Source of the DNA: Adiantum capillus-veneris
Taxonomy: Eukaryota > Streptophyta > Polypodiopsida > Polypodiales > Pteridaceae
DNA length: 64,000 nt
Direction: 5' to 3'
Assembly: GCA_014529385.2 (NCBI GenBank)
Contig: CM043948.1
Span: 82,071,760-82,135,759, forward strand
The position numbers and the translations under genes are program-made. Of this stretch, positions 34,171-45,296 are shown piece by piece (position 1 is the first letter of the stretch; each line of letters opens with the position of its first letter). The notes beneath the pieces were generated by a model, which was not told where the DNA came from, did not search any database, and was given only the letters and a program-made list of their open reading frames with translations.

Positions 34171-34989
34171 ATCCTTCCTCGTCCTCCTCTTCCATTAGCT
34201 CGGCCACGCCCATGGGTGTTCAAGGGTATGGCATTGGCGTTGGTTGCTTGAGTGTTCCTGGGGCACTTGGATCTGTAATGTCCATATTCGTCGCAACCAT
34301 AGCATCGAACATGTGGGAACTCCATGGTTGTGGTGGTAGCCACAATAGGACGCTGGTCATATGCCTGATTGGCTGGTCTGTTATTCCAAGCAGTCGTCCT
34401 TGCCCTTTTTGCCCAATGATTCCTCCTATTCTGATTAACCTTTTGTACTTCGAGCTAGAGGTTTGGCCCTCAACAAGGCATCCTGTAGTGTCGTTGGCCT
34501 GAGAGCTTCCAACCGAGTATTCAAAGGATCGATTAGCCCTTGGCAGAACCTCGCCACCTGTTGTTCCAAGGTCATCTTAGGAGCATATCTCCGAAGAGTG
34601 ACAAATTCATAATATTCTTCGACAGATGAAGTCAGCTGCCGAAGTGAAAAGAGTTCATTCATCTTCAAGGTTCTATAGGCAGGTGGTAAATATCGCCCCA
34701 TTATCGAAGCTTTGATTTCTTCCCAGGATTGGGAAGATCCCTTAATATCCAGGTCCCTGCAATGTTGTTTCCACCATATCTTGGCATCGCCAGTCAAGCG
34801 GAACATCGCAAGCATGGTCTGATTTATGGGTTGGGTCCCCGCAGCTTCAAAGTAATCGTCCATGGCTTCCATCCACACTTCCGCGTCTCTCTCCACATTT
34901 ACCCCCTCGCCCTTAAAGATCGGAGGTTGGGCTTGCTTAAGGAGGAGCTTCTTCTCTTGCGTTGCCGAGTATAGAGCAATAGGCGGTGC
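34158..34989 (-). pseudogene. Chromovirus gag, frameshifted, with no ATG of its own
   Basis: The capsid frame is open from 34989 (APPIALYSATQEKK, QPPIFKGEGVNVERDAEVW) to 34435, with MTLEQQVARFCQGL near its end. The zinc knuckle C-YG-C-DEYG-H-YRSK-C is in another frame at 34343-34158, so a frameshift lies near 34455. The conserved N-terminus (PPIFKGEG...AEVW) has no ATG. The only upstream ATG in frame is followed at once by TAG (CCCATGTAG). That TAG ends in AG and can be a 3' splice acceptor with the exon starting at 34989. The first internal ATG would remove the conserved N-terminus. Confidence 0.87.
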
Positions 34990-35227
34990 CTACATGGGTT
35001 ATATAAGATTCTTGATACCATTACTTGGATTTCAAAATAGACACGAGACTTTAAATAAAATTCAAGATTCCACTTTATCAAGAGACAGAGATTTAGAGAC
35101 AAAAAGCACTTTTATTGATGAAAATTTATTACAATCGAAACCCCTCAAGGTTTAGGATAACTGATGATCAACTTATTACATGGCTTTTTGGATTGCGTAT
35201 AAGATACGCCTAGGAGATTGTGCTCAC
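34990..35227 (-). other. Predicted intron 2 between accessory ORF and gag
   Basis: Minus-strand donor CAT|GTGAGC at 35228/35227, acceptor ATGTAG|GCA at 34990/34989, 238 nt, AT-rich. Both exon ends are in phase 0. An AATAAA cluster at about 35120 means the accessory ORF could instead end here with its own poly(A). Prediction only. Confidence 0.45.
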
Positions 35228-35713
35228 ATGATGCACTACTTTGTTAGAGAAGTAGTTCCTGTACTCATCCTTGAGTGGATAATAAACTAAGATATCAAGC
35301 CGGGATTCCTCTTTGGGTACTCCAAAAGTTCTAACTCTGTTCGCTGGGATCACCTCGGTGACCTTCTCCAAGAGCCAATCATTGATGGTTTGATTGGAGT
35401 CGCCTGAGACAGTCAGGTCCAATCGGGTAGGCAGCAAGTAGAATAACTCCACCACTCTCAACTCTTCTCCCCAACGTATCTTCTTCAAATCGGTAGCCAG
35501 GCATCCTAGCTTCCGAGCGTTGATGTAGTAAACCCCTCTTGCAAGTGTCCAATCAAGTCCCCATCCTCTATCGATGCGAGTGGAGTGTGGCGTATGAGCC
35601 TTCATCAGTATCTCCATGACATCTCGCCTGAATTGGTAAACTGGGGATCGTTGAGCTTGCTCATAAATAAGCTCAAACACTTGGAACTTCCGATATTCTA
35701 GCATAGGGTCTTC
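35228..35713 (-). CDS. Accessory ORF of unknown function, predicted exon 2
   Basis: Open for 162 codons to the predicted donor, or 167 codons to its own TAG at 35212-35210. It lies between PBS and gag, where standard gypsy elements have no gene. It begins EDPMLEYRKFQVFEL, and further on reads YYINARKLGCLATDLKKI, LFYLLPTRLDLTV and LDILVYYPLKDEYRNYF. It looks like a compact globular domain with no signal peptide, membrane segment, zinc motif or known fold I can name. It has no ATG near its start. Just upstream is an acceptor TGTTGCAG|GAA (35714/35713) with a branch-like CTGAT about 29 nt before. It is free of stops while the surrounding gag-pol is broken. Confidence 0.65.
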
Positions 35714-36910
35714 CTGCAACACCAATGCAAGGAATTCGGATCAGCTACCTAAATACTTTCAGTTCCTTTTAAATATTCAAGCAATAAACATTATTTCGCA
35801 GCCTAACCTAGGCTCTGATACCAGGTGTGAGGTCCCCACCCTGCCATATCAAGACGGCGGATCTGATGGTGAACCTGGTGGCCACTAGATCTATAGCGGA
35901 AGCAAACAAAGTGGTTCTAGGTTCAACTAGCGGACGATCTCTCATCACAAAGTGAGTCGAGTTCAAGCCTACTAGCAATGAGATCTAGCTCCACCTCGCA
36001 GGGGAAGCGTACTTAACCTATCTAGCGATCCTAAGACCCACCTTCCAAGAGGAGAGAAATCTCGAGTGCATTTTTCCCCATGTTTCAGAGGCACGTACAC
36101 TTGAGACTTCGCCGCTCTAGGGGCAATGAGTATTACTAGTATCGATTTAACACTATGGGGACAGAGAGTTCCCGACCAATCGAGACCACCCTTCTCATAG
36201 GCATCGGCAACCTGAGCCAAGCCCCCACTTTCCACCCCCACACTCACACTTCCTTGTGTGTCCTAATTTACTACCACAATGATTGTTCAACATAAACATT
36301 CCTTGATTAAATTTCGAATCACAATGTTCATTAAGACAGCCCTTCAATCAGTATTGCAAAAGCGGCACCAAGACAATATTCTAGTAAAAATTCTACTCAA
36401 ACTTATTCATTAAAATTCCAATGTTCTGGAGGTACAACATCCCCCCTCCAACAAGAGTTTACTCCTCCCGTTGTCGCCTAGCTGCCCATACAACTAGGTA
36501 TGTCCACCGCATAGAAAGCATGACATGGACACTCCCACCACATAGAAAGCAAGACGTGGGTTCCCACCGCATAGAAAGCAAGTTGTGGGTATCCATCGCA
36601 TAGAAAGCAAGTCGTGGATTCAAGAGCCCTTAACGAGGAACTCTGCCCCCTGTGATCAGTAGGGGGGTCATGACTAATTCAACATTGGAAATAGAATGAA
36701 CATGTCGAACTAAATTTTCCCTAGCAGATATTCTTTCCTATTACAAATAGTATATCCATCAATCATTTCTTTCCTACCTTAGACTTAAATGTACAATGAA
36801 TTCAAATGCCGAGATTTCCGTCGGATTTCTCCAACATGTTTGGGGATATGTTCTTTCCTAGCTAAACGTGTGCAATGTTAATTAAACAACTGAATAAAAT
36901 TGTGACCTAC
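35714..36910 (-). other. Predicted intron 1, spanning LTR 3' part, PBS and leader
   Basis: Donor GAG|GTAGGT at 36911/36910 inside the LTR, acceptor GCAG|GAA at 35714/35713, 1197 nt. Both flanking exons are in phase 0. The PBS lies inside, so only unspliced RNA could serve as genome for reverse transcription. Needs RNA evidence. Confidence 0.5.
35812..35823 (-). other. Primer binding site of chromovirus
   Basis: Minus strand TGGTATCAGAGC, perfect iMet match, 2 nt from the LTR. Confidence 0.93.
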
Positions 36911-37051
36911 CTCTTCCATTTCTTCGTCAATGGCTCGTGAGATGGCTGCTGCTGGTTCGTCCATGGGAGCTTTTCCCTTTCCGTTCACATTGCTCGTTCC
37001 CGCCTCGCGGTCGTGGACACCACCGAAGCGAGTTCTCTTAACCGGGGCCAT
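36911..37051 (-). CDS. LTR-encoded exon 1 (47 codons)
   Basis: ATG at 37051-37049 in a good context (AAAATGGCC) opens MAPVKRTRFGGAHDREAG, a basic then acidic stretch ending AIDEEMEE. The last codon, GAG, is followed by GTAGGT, a good 5' splice site. Unspliced, the frame runs only about ten codons further. The same exon and donor are intact in the 3' LTR (29071-28931) in spite of base differences. Its role is unknown; the Lys/Arg-rich start could be a nuclear signal, which is speculation. Confidence 0.6.
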
Positions 37052-37260
37052 TTTATACTCACTACTTTAAATGATAAACTTGAAGAAAAGAGCTAAAGTC
37101 CGAGAGCATCATAACAACCAATTTGGCAGATTAGAATCATTAAAGAATCCTCCTTATGCAAGAGGGATTAGATTCCTCCTTCAAGACCTATCAATTTTAT
37201 GGTTAATACTTTGCTTACCCTATGGGAACTGACTCTAAAGTTAATCACTTGGCCTAGGTG

Positions 37261-37265
37261 ATTTA
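37261..37265. repeat. Target site duplication ATTTA (left)
   Basis: ATTTA is repeated at 45297-45301. The intact 3' LTR of the chromovirus has a single ATTTA followed by AGAAATTC at the same place, which proves the insertion point. Confidence 0.95.
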
Positions 37266-39098
37266 TGTAATGGAAATGGCCTATGAACTTAGAGAATAGC
37301 GGAATTAAGAGAATTAAAGTGAGCAACTTTGAGAGCATAGAGGGTGAACTTAATTGATAGTAGCAACTCAATCATAACACTTAATTAACTAGGCGTGAGC
37401 AATACTTTTGCAAGAGAGAGAGAGTTTAGAGAATATGACAACAATTGAGGAACGGATTTATGTGGAGCCGGTCCCCCCTCCAAAAGGCATTTGTATTATA
37501 GATTCTCTCATTAAGAGAGACTTGGTACAATACAATCTTTGTGTTCCTTGAGACCTCTTTGACAGTAAAAAGGTGGAAGCTTCATATACCAAGCTTTTGC
37601 ATAATATCAATAATCAATCTTAGCTTGAAAACAGTCAAGAACTTGTGAACATCATTAGTCTTTGTGTTCCCTATCATTTGAGTGCATGAAGATGTATATT
37701 TTTATGCATCAACTTGTGCCTAAAGCAACAATTAATCTACCTTGCAATACAATTAATCTACTTGCATTAAGTAACTAATCTACTTGCAATAAACCATTAG
37801 CCTTCTTGCAATAAGCATAACATGCACTTTGTAGAAAGCATTAACTATCCCAAGCCTCAATCCCAAGACCTCAAACACCTTCGAAGGTGGAGAGAGCTAG
37901 CAGGGAATGAGGGTAGGGAAGAGGAAGAAGAAGTATTCCATAGGAGAAAGACATAATTCCTCACTTATCATCACTCTTCTTGCTTAACATACATAATAGC
38001 ATAGTAATGAAGATGGAGAAGATGGAAAGCTTAAGCATTGAAGCATAGCTCTTGGTTGGATTTGCATTCCATAGCCAAGAGTGTTGGTGTAGGCTCTCAA
38101 CTTCTCAAGGATCTTGGAGAAGGAGATGGAGCTCTTCCACCTTGCATAGCACACCATGAGAGTGTTTGTGAGTGTGTGTGGGTGAGTATACCCCCTAAGA
38201 AACCCCCTAGCTTGCTTGGGTCGACCCCCCCTCGTAGCTCATGCTTGAAGCTCATTGGACCCCTCCAGGCCTAGCCAATCATAAGCAGGAGGCATTACAA
38301 GCAGCAAGGGTAGCCTTTAGACAAGTGTCCCCCTTTCCCCTTTGAGAGAGAGGACTTGATAAATGCAAAATCAATTAATTAAATCCCCTAAATTATCATT
38401 GGACCCCTTGGGTGGCCAACCAGTAGGCTTCAGGCACACAATGAGGGCAACATGAGGAGGAACTTGACAAGTGTCTCTTTTGCTTTCTTTGTACCATGCA
38501 TGCCTTGTGTGAGTGTGTGGGTGTTCTCTCTCATCCCCCCTCATGTAGGGCTCGCCCCCTCCTTGTAGGGATTGAATCTTTGACTTTTTGACACCTCAAC
38601 CCCTCATGCATAGGCCCAGTTCCCACCACAAGCTTGGCCCTTAAGCACTTTAATCTTGGGCTGGGTTCTCACCTCAAGTGCAACCCTAACATCTCAAGCA
38701 TGTCAAGCACCTCAAGCATCTCAATCATTAAGCACCTCAAGCATCTCAAGCACCTCAAGCACCTTAGTCATCAAGCACGACAAGCAGGACAAGCACCTCG
38801 AGTTGGGTCGGGTTCCCGCGCCTCAAGCTCAGCCCTAGCTTACCTAAGGTCGAAGGACTTTTTCACACATTATTGGAGGTCTTCAATGAAGCTAACCCTA
38901 AGGTCTTATGCTCCATTGGTTAGCCTTGCTCTTTGATAGACCATCTCTCATTTGGGCTCCTTTACCATTGGCCCCGTGTTGAGATAGATCTATAAGCACA
39001 TGTCTATATCTTAACCCTTGTTTCCGTTTATTCTCCCATATTAAGTGATCAGTTTAATATGAGAAAATCATTTGGGTTGGATATTAGTTTTTATGACA
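37266..39098 (-). repeat. 3' LTR of nested 8-kb element (1833 bp)
   Basis: TGTAATGGAAATGG...TTATGACA on the plus strand. No gene inside. Contains a 9-bp minisatellite at about 38690-38800. Confidence 0.93.
38688..38800. repeat. 9-bp minisatellite (TCAAGCACC/ATC) in the LTR
   Basis: Repeated CTCAAGCA(C/T)C units. The partner array at about 44890-44996 is about 9 bp shorter, showing slippage since insertion or reverse transcription. Confidence 0.85.
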
Positions 39099-39112
39099 TT
39101 ACCTCTCTCTTG
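39099..39112 (-). other. Polypurine tract of nested element
   Basis: Minus strand CAAGAGAGAGGTAA before TGTCATAA. Confidence 0.7.
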
Positions 39113-41160
39113 AAATCATAGTCGTCCTCGACTATGAGGTAGAGATGGTAAAGTCTCACCCGTTAGTCCATTGGTCTTAGCGGGTAGAGGATCCATTTTT
39201 ACCCTACGACATCATTCCAGAGTGGATGACTAATCCACTTGGTGCTTGAGAGACATTGTCTACCGCAAGCATGTCTGCTCTTTTTAGTCCATATCATACT
39301 TCCAAATTAGAGTGACAAGTTCTACTTGGTGTTTGGGAGACGTAGTCACCACAAACATGATCCTAAGTATGCATACTTCTTAAAATTTGTGCACAAAACA
39401 TAAAAAGAAAGTCTTGTAAGACCAAAACATGGATCATTTAAAATGCATTTCTTTTACATTTGCTTACTCTTCTGTGTTATTGTAAGCATCATTAATAAGG
39501 TTCATATTATCCTTAAGCTATGTTCTTTGCATGCATTTAGCATCTTTGAAAGGATAACTCTTAATTTACATAAGATACTGTCAGTAATCTTACCATTTCT
39601 TAATACCTTGTGTTCCTGTCAAAGGATGAACTTGGGTTGGAGCTTGTTTGCTTCATCCTCGATCTCTAATGGGTCTACATTTATAGCCTCTATTGGTGGC
39701 TCTCCTTAATAAGGCTCGAATAGGCTCTCATGAAAAATGATATATATGAGCCAATAGTTGGGCAACTTTAATTGTTTAGTAAGACCCAAAGAAAGATTTC
39801 TTTTTCTTTAAAGGATAAGGCTCTTTTATGCCTAATGACAGGAGCCTCTTTTGCCTAGCTAATAGATGGATATAGCCTGTTTAATCTTCTAAAAAAAATT
39901 CGTTTTGATCTCGGCTATACTCCTTTTCAATGAAGATCTTCCCAGGTACCTTAAGCTACAAGGGACGTTTGGATCTTCCGTCTTTAGCCTCGAAAGGTAC
40001 TTCTCCCTTAGAAGTATGTTCATGTTATTAAAGACATACTGTTGTTAGGGTAAGTACTTCTCCCATTTTGAGCATTGATCTACCTCGAATCACAAGCTTT
40101 TAGTAGATCAAGGATCATTAGTTTTGTGATTTTCCTTTTGGTCATCCGTTGGAATAGTAGGCCAACATAAGAGGGTTACTCTAGTTCTGATAGAGACTCT
40201 ACCAGAAATTAGTGGTCATGGTAGGATTTCTATCTGACACAATTAGATGTTGGCAAGCCATGGTCCTTCTATCATACTTCATCTTTTGGTATACCATACA
40301 CTTTGAAACATACTCTTATATGTTCTCATTTCTTGGTAAGCCAATACAAGTATGCTTTTACTCCTAGCAGAGTAAATTTGAATTCCTCTTTGCCCCGCAT
40401 ATGGGAGGAGTATGGGAAGTGAGGAAGATATAGCCTATTGAGGTGTGGAAGATAACCATCCTCTAACGTGAGTGGTTCTTTTTCTTCCATTTGTAAAGGC
40501 TATTATCATATCCCTAAAGCCTGGGTTAGAAGCATATTTAACTATCACAAAACATAGTTCATTGTAAGTTGCTATTGATACCCTATGTACCCTTGGCCAT
40601 CGGAAAAATGCATCGGCTACATATTTGTGCTTGCCAGCAATGTGAGCAATGTAAAATTTAAATTGAAAAATAAAAATAAAATTTTGCCCACCTCATTTGA
40701 TTGTCGGAGAGCTTGGTTTGTATCATGGATGGAGTCCGCAAGAAGTACTTCCATGTGTCAACGGCATGTAAAACAGCTCGTGGTTCCTTTTGTATATGTC
40801 GAACATTCGCTCATTGGATTTGAGTCTTTGAATCTTGTATTCTATGGTATTCCCTTCTTGAAGCAAATTTTTGCTCGAAGGCATGCATCCAAGCATTACA
40901 TTGGACCTGCTATAAGCATGAATTTTTCCTATGAAGCATCTCTAGTATACACTCATACCTTTAGAGCTTCACAACTCATGTAGACTCCTTGGATTAGGCC
41001 ATCTTTTTATTACCTCTACCTTTTGTGGATCCATACAAATACCACCTTTAGAGATAATGTGACCTAATTATTGAATCTTTTGAAAAATTCACTTTTCTTT
41101 TGGTTAGAAGAAAGCCTAATCTCTCTTGAAACTTATCAATTCATGCTATTGCCTTTTGAA
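39113..41160 (-). pseudogene. Heavily decayed gypsy pol of nested element
   Basis: Minus-strand remnants. RT thumb at about 40980-41100: LGHIISKGGICMDPQKVEV, WPNPRSLHEL. RNase H at about 40600-40880: LQEGNTIEYKIQRLKSNERMF, KLSDNQMRWAKF. Integrase-like debris is at 39.9-40.5 kb. No frame is long and no catalytic set is complete. Protease and RT palm are not identifiable. Confidence 0.75.
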
Positions 41161-41478
41161 CTCCTCTTGTGGAGCTTATAAAGCTCAATAAGGAGGCTTA
41201 TTAGGCAGTGGGCTTCGTGGTGAAAGTTCCATTGCATGGTCATTGTCCCCTCATTGTGGAGATAGCTCATGGGGGTATCATCGATAAAAACATTTTGGAA
41301 TCCATTTTGGAATTTAGACAACTCTAATTCCTCTTGATTCCCATCTTTTTTATTGTTACTGGTTGAAACATTAAATTCATTTACAGACTTTCTAACAAAA
41401 ATCATGTATATGAAAATATAGATTTTCATTAACTTGTGAAAAGCATGCATATTTACAAGGGATAGGATGCTACCCGAC

Positions 41479-43062
41479 TCATAAACATGTTTGTACATAT
41501 CTCCTAGCATAGGAAAAACAAAACCCTTTTGCTATGAGCATCCTCTTTTGGAGTTTCCAGCATAGAAACTCAAGGCGGCTCGTTGCGTGCATTTCTTTGG
41601 GGACAAGCACGATAGACATGCCCTTGTTGTCCACACTTGTAGCATTTGTTATCCTATGATAACACTCTAGCTCTATTGGAGAGAGTCTATTCTTACCTTT
41701 GTAGACTCCTTTCTCCTTAGCTTTGTTATCAGTGTTGCTAGAGTTACCTTTGGAGGAAGTTTGAGCATTATTCCTTCCTCTAGGCTCATTTTGATCCTTC
41801 ACTTCCATGGGCTTAGAGTTTCTCTTAACCCCTTGTTGGAAGTTGATTTGAGAGGCGACCATAGTATGGTGTATGACCGCCGATATGGCATTAGGCCTTT
41901 GTGAGTCAATATACTCGGCCATCTCGTCAAAAAGACCCGCACAAAATTGTTGCTTTTGCTCCTCAAAGCCTATCTTTTTGTAGACACTGGCTTTGAGAAG
42001 TAAATCCCAAAACTTATCTACATACTTCTAGATAGACTCGTAGGGAGAGAGTTTCAAGCTTTGCCATTCTATGAGGACATTGTCTTTAGTGTTGCTTGCC
42101 AGAAATTGTTTCATGATGGAGGCTCTTAAAGCCTTCCATGTCCTTGGAGCTTTCCTTTGGGCTCGTAGGCTAGCCCACCATTGACGAGCGGAGCTCTGAA
42201 AATGCATAGACACCTGACGCAGTTTAGAGGACTCCATAAAGTCCTCATCACCAAAGGCCACATCAAACTGTTGGATGAAGGCCAAGATCTTGTACGTAGC
42301 ACCAAAGGTGCCATCATAGGTAAGAAAAGTGGTGTCCTTTCCTCCCTCCTGGAACTTCTTCAGCTTCTTGGACCTTCTCCATACTGGTTAGGACTTGCGA
42401 TGGCCTTTCCTTTTGGGCTCTTTGAAAGAAGAGCCGCTACCTTCATTGGAATATGAGGAAGGTGATGAAGATGGAAAAGAGGGTGACCTCTTTCTCTCCT
42501 TTTCCTTCTTTTGGTACCTCTCTTCCTTTTTGTGATAACGAGGAGGAGGACTTTCCGGCAATCTTTCTCTCTTGGGGGGAGTTGGAGATCGTTGAGGTTG
42601 CCGTCTTCTTGGAGCCACATCTTCAGAAGTATTGGGAGACTCACTTCTTTCTCCTTCTCTTGGGAAAGGCTCTATAGTAGAGACTTCACCTTTCTTCTTG
42701 GATGGAGGTAAGCCCGCTAGTAATCGTTTAAGCGCTTCATATGGGTTCTCCTCTTCTCTCACCGTAGAGAGCCCTCTCTTGGAAATATCTTGAAGAGACT
42801 TCTCAGGTGCTCTCTCTTTTGGGGGAGTTTGGAGAATCCCATAACTATGAAGTTGTTGGAAAACTTCACCTTGTAGGGCTGGGTTTCCCATAGCTTGTTG
42901 CAGCTTAGAAACAAGACACTTGATAAACATGGAAGCATCATCATTAGCACCTTCATGTGCAAAATCAAAGTTATCACTACTTTGATTTTGCACCTTCATG
43001 TGCAAAATCAAAGTTATCAATACTCGTTCTACTCTCTTGATTATTGTCAGCCATGTTAACAA
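41479..43062 (-). pseudogene. gag of nested 8-kb element
   Basis: The frame 43062-42388 opens just after the PBS region. It has a short imperfect duplication (NQSSDNFDFAHEGAN region) and a very Arg/Lys/Ser/Pro-rich tail (RRRQPQRSPTPPKRER). The capsid is in 42285-42028: FIQQFDVAFGDEDFMES, ARQWWASLRAQRKAPRTW. The zinc knuckle C-YK-C-GQQG-H-VYRA-C is at 41644-41603 in another frame. The FIQQFD.AF motif is shared with the gag of the gypsy element at 60.4 kb, so the two are related. Confidence 0.85.
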
Positions 43063-43455
43063 AATTTATGTATGTACTTAGTGTATGATTTGGCAATTCA
43101 AAACCTTAGTTGCCACTCCTCTTAGCCTTTGAAAATCGGCTCTTAAGTATCTACACCCACGGCTCGAAGTGGTTAATTATAGAGAGTAGAGGAGTAGGTC
43201 TAACATAGCAGAGTTGCCGAGGGTTAGCTCCTTTCGGACTTCTTATGGCTCAATAACGGTAAAGCCGTAGGCAAGTCTAAAAAGACTCCATTATTAAGTC
43301 CAAAGCTCCCGAGGTGTGCACCATATCCCACATAGTGGGCTCAACAAAACCGATAATAGATCCCAGTTCCACTTACCCTAATATAATTAACAACATCAAC
43401 CATTTATAGGCTACTTAAGGACCTCTCTTCTTAAGCAAGAAAAGAGAAACCAAAT

Positions 43456-43467
43456 GCTCTGATACCA
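43456..43467 (-). other. Primer binding site of nested element
   Basis: Minus strand TGGTATCAGAGC, perfect iMet match, 1 nt from the 5' LTR. Confidence 0.93.
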
Positions 43468-43468
43468 A

Positions 43469-45296
43469 TGTAATGGAAATGGCCTATGAACTTAGAGAAT
43501 AGCGGAATTAAGAGAATTAAAGTGAGCAACTTTGAGAGCATAGAGAGTGAACTTAATTGGTAGTAGCAACTCAATCATAACACTTAATTAACTAGGCATG
43601 AGCAATACTTTTTCAAGAGAGAGAGAGTTTAGAGAATATGACAACAATTGAGGACCGGATTTATGTGGAGCCGGTCCCCCCTCCAAAAGGCATTTGTATT
43701 ATAGATTCTCTCATTAAGAGAGACTTGGTACAATACAATCTTTGTGTTCCTTGAGACCTCTTTGGCAGTATGAAGGTGGAAGCTTCATATACCAAGCTTT
43801 TACATAATATCAATAATAAATCTTAGCTTGAAAACAGTCAAGAACTTGTGAACATCATTAGTCTTTGTGTTCCCTATCATTTGAGTGCATGAAGATGTAT
43901 ATTCTTATGCATCAACTTGTGCCTAAAGCAACGATTAATCTACCTTGCAATACAATTAATCTACTTGCATTAACTAACTAATCTACTTGCAATAAACCAT
44001 TAGCCTTCTTGCAATAAGCATAACATACACTTTGTAGAAAGCATTAACTATCCCAAGCCTCAATCCCAAGACCTCAAACACCTTCGAAGGTGGAGAGAGC
44101 TAGCAGGGAATGAGGGTAGGGAAGAGGAAGAAGAAGTATTCCATAGGAGAAAGACATAATTCCTCACTTATCATCACTCTTCTTGCTTAACATACATAAT
44201 AGCATAGTAATGAAGATGGAGAAGATGGAAAGCTTAAGCATTGAAGCATAGCTCTTGGTTGGATTTGCATTCCATAGCCAAGAGTGTTGGTGTAGGCTCT
44301 CAACTTCTCAAGGATCTTGGAGAAGGAGATGGAGCTCTTCCACCTTGCATAGCACACCATGAGAGTGTTTGTGAGTGTGTGTGGGTGAGTATACCCCCTA
44401 AGAAACCCCCTAGCTTGCTTGGGTCGACCCCCCCTTGTAGCTCATGCTTGAAGCTCATTGGACCCCTCCGGGCCTAGCCAATCATAAGCAGGAGGCATTA
44501 CAAGCAGCAAGGGTAGCCTTTAGACAAGTGTCCCCCTTTCCCCTTTGAGAGAGAGGACTTGATAAATGCAAAATCAATTAATTAAATCCCCTAAATTATC
44601 ATTGGACCCCTTGGGTGGCCAACCAGTAGGCTTCAGGCACACAATGAGGGCAACATGAGGAGGAACTTGACAAGTGTCTCTTTTGCTTTCTTTGTACCAT
44701 GCATGCCTTGTGTGAGTGTGTGGGTGTTCTCTCTCATCCCCCCTCATGTAGGGCTCGCCCCCTCCTTGTAGGGATTGAATCTTTGACTTTTTGACACCTC
44801 AACCCCTCATGCATAGGCCCAGTTCCCACCACAAGCTTGGCCCTTAAGCACTTTAAGCTTGGGCTGGGTTCTCACCTCAAGTGCAACCCTAACATCTCAA
44901 GCATGTCAAGCATCTCAATCATTAAGCACCTCAAGCATCTCAAGCACCTCAAGCACCTTAGTCATCAAGCATGACAAGCAGGACAAGCACCTCGAGTTGG
45001 GTCGGGTTCCCGCGCCTCAAGCTCAGCCCTAGCTTACCTAAGGTCAAAGGACTTTTTCACACATTATTGGAGGTCTTCAATGAAGCTAACCCTAAGGTCT
45101 TATGCTCCATTGGTTAGCCTTGCTCTTTGATAGACCATCTCTCATTTGGGCTCCTTTACCATTGGCCCCGTGTTGAGATAGATCTATAAGCACATGTCTA
45201 TATCTTAACCCTTGTTTCCGTTTATTCTCCCACATTAAGTGATCAGTTTAATATGAGAAAATCATTTGGGTTGGTTAGATATTAGTTTTTATGACA
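43469..45296 (-). repeat. 5' LTR of nested 8-kb element (1828 bp)
   Basis: Same sequence as 37266-39098 with few substitutions and one short indel in the minisatellite. Confidence 0.93.

Larger units (their letters stand above)
37266..45296 (-). mobile_element. 8-kb Ty3/gypsy element nested in the chromovirus 5' LTR
   Basis: 8031 bp, LTRs 37266-39098 and 43469-45296, TSD ATTTA, PBS on the minus strand at 43467-43456. The LTRs are almost identical by eye. Internal sequence is 4.4 kb of gag (recognisable) and pol (heavily decayed), so it cannot encode its own enzymes. It is the youngest insertion of this nest. Confidence 0.95.

Noticed and set aside
38038-38274. 78-codon frame found in both LTRs of the 8-kb element (also 44241-44477)
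   Set aside because: Repeated because LTRs are copies; no motif and no evidence of a start.
40585-40983. 132-codon plus-strand frame
   Set aside because: Antisense to recognisable RNase H/RT remnants of the nested gypsy element.
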